This document shows positions 5,626 through 6,068 of a DNA stretch of 6,068 nt, piece after piece. The position numbers and the translations under genes were made by a program. Source of the stretch: an uncultured Capnocytophaga sp. (GTDB lineage: Bacteria > Bacteroidota > Bacteroidia > Flavobacteriales > Flavobacteriaceae); contig CAJZFM010000139.1 of NCBI GenBank assembly GCA_915070235.1, forward strand, positions 1-6,068. The letters are read 5' to 3'. Within the stretch, counting starts at the first letter, position 1. Each line of letters begins with the position of its first letter. The notes beneath the pieces were generated by a model. That model searched no databases, was not told the DNA's origin, and worked only from the letters and a program-made list of their open reading frames with translations.

Positions 5626-6068
5626 CTATCCTTTTTTTAGTAATTCGGCTTTTACATTGCTGAGCGATACGGGAGTAATACCCAGAAAAGCAGCGATTTG
5701 CGTCTGTGGTAGGCGTTGTAGCAGGTGAGGGTAGGCTTTGGTAAAGTAGCGGTATTTTTCTTGTGCCGAAGCACTGATACTCAAGAGGAAGCGCTGTTGA
5801 AGTTGGGCATAGGCTTCTTCTATCAGCACGCGAAAGATACGATTGAACTTAGGGGAATACCCATAAAGCTGGAATAAATCCTCTCGTTTTATCTGTAGTA
5901 CAGTTGTATTTTCAAGGGCATCAATACTGAACTCTGAAGGGGTTTCTTTATAAAGGCTCATTAGGTTTGATATCCACTCGTTTTCAGAAGCAAAATGCAC
6001 AATGTGCTGGATACCTTTCTCGTTGATGGTGTACATCCGTAGGCAACCGCTCACTACAAAATTGAGCA
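5626..6068 (-). CDS. Crp/Fnr-family transcriptional regulator, 5' end cut off by the window
   Basis: The frame is open to the right edge and ends at the TAG 5628-5626. Reading through the edge gives LNFVVSGCLRMYTINEKG, which is the middle of the cyclic-nucleotide-binding-like beta barrel, so the GTG at 6054 is not the real start and roughly a quarter to a third of the protein is missing. The visible barrel part is followed by the long dimerisation helix (about RIFRVLIEEAYAQLQQRFLLSIS) and a C-terminal winged helix with LPQTQIAAFLGITPVSLSNVKAELLKKG. The helix-turn-helix form IAAFLGITPVSLS is typical of small Bacteroidota Crp-like regulators, where the recognition helix often reads SLSRIR; here it reads SLSNVK, so the binding site may be unusual. 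Its ligand is unknown. The position next to the paired inverted repeats and the oxidoreductase promoter suggests it may control that unit. Confidence 0.88.
   Translation of the reverse strand, partial: LNFVVSGCLRMYTINEKGIQHIVHFASENEWISNLMSLYKETPSEFSIDALENTTVLQIKREDLFQLYGYSPKFNRIFRVLIEEAYAQLQQRFLLSISASAQEKYRYFTKAYPHLLQRLPQTQIAAFLGITPVSLSNVKAELLKKG

Noticed and set aside
1..6068. CRISPR array, tRNA, rRNA or insertion sequence
   Set aside because: No regularly spaced repeats, cloverleaf-like segments, rRNA-like stretches or transposase motifs were seen on either strand.

Overview
The window looks like a Bacteroidota chromosome, probably a flavobacterium of the Capnocytophaga type. Promoters have the phylum's TAnnTTTG -7 box, Shine-Dalgarno sequences are weak or absent, and exported proteins begin in the sequence just before or at a Gln. 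The genus is an inference from overall feel; there is no rRNA or other marker here. All recognised genes lie on the minus strand, so the window is transcribed from high to low coordinates.

Reading in that direction: (1) A 5'-truncated Crp/Fnr-family regulator (5626-6068) enters from the right edge. (2) Its 3' flank holds two back-to-back 16-bp inverted repeats and a clear Bacteroidota promoter. This promoter drives a two-gene unit: a cytoplasmic NAD(P)-binding F420-reductase-like oxidoreductase (4863-5510) and a secreted SgcJ/EcaC-type NTF2-fold protein (4394-4825). (3) A perfect 16-bp hairpin (4332-4367) ends that unit and runs straight into the promoter of an OpuB/OpuC/EgtU-type ABC importer. 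The importer is a single polypeptide fusing permease and substrate-binding domain (2734-4275), followed with a 4-base overlap by its ATPase (2006-2737), which lacks CBS domains. (4) A 24-bp imperfect palindrome (1998-2021) ends the importer unit and abuts the promoter of an AT-rich two-gene cassette. The cassette is a putative type II restriction endonuclease (1336-1962) followed, with an 8-base overlap, by a gamma-type N6-adenine DNA methyltransferase (183-1343). (5) A bulged hairpin with a T8 tract (148-185) ends the cassette. The last 94 bases hold the start of a new exported protein that runs off the left edge.

The most noteworthy points are: the restriction-modification cassette, which is markedly more AT-rich than the importer genes and bracketed by near-identical 13-bp sequences inside its flanking palindromes; an Asn where the catalytic Asp/Glu of the PD-(D/E)xK endonuclease core would be expected; the fused importer whose substrate (glycine betaine/choline-like or ergothioneine-like) is open; and the paired inverted repeats between the Crp-type gene and the oxidoreductase promoter, which are good operator candidates. 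I see no CRISPR array, tRNA, rRNA, transposase or prophage gene, and no clearly new multi-gene system.
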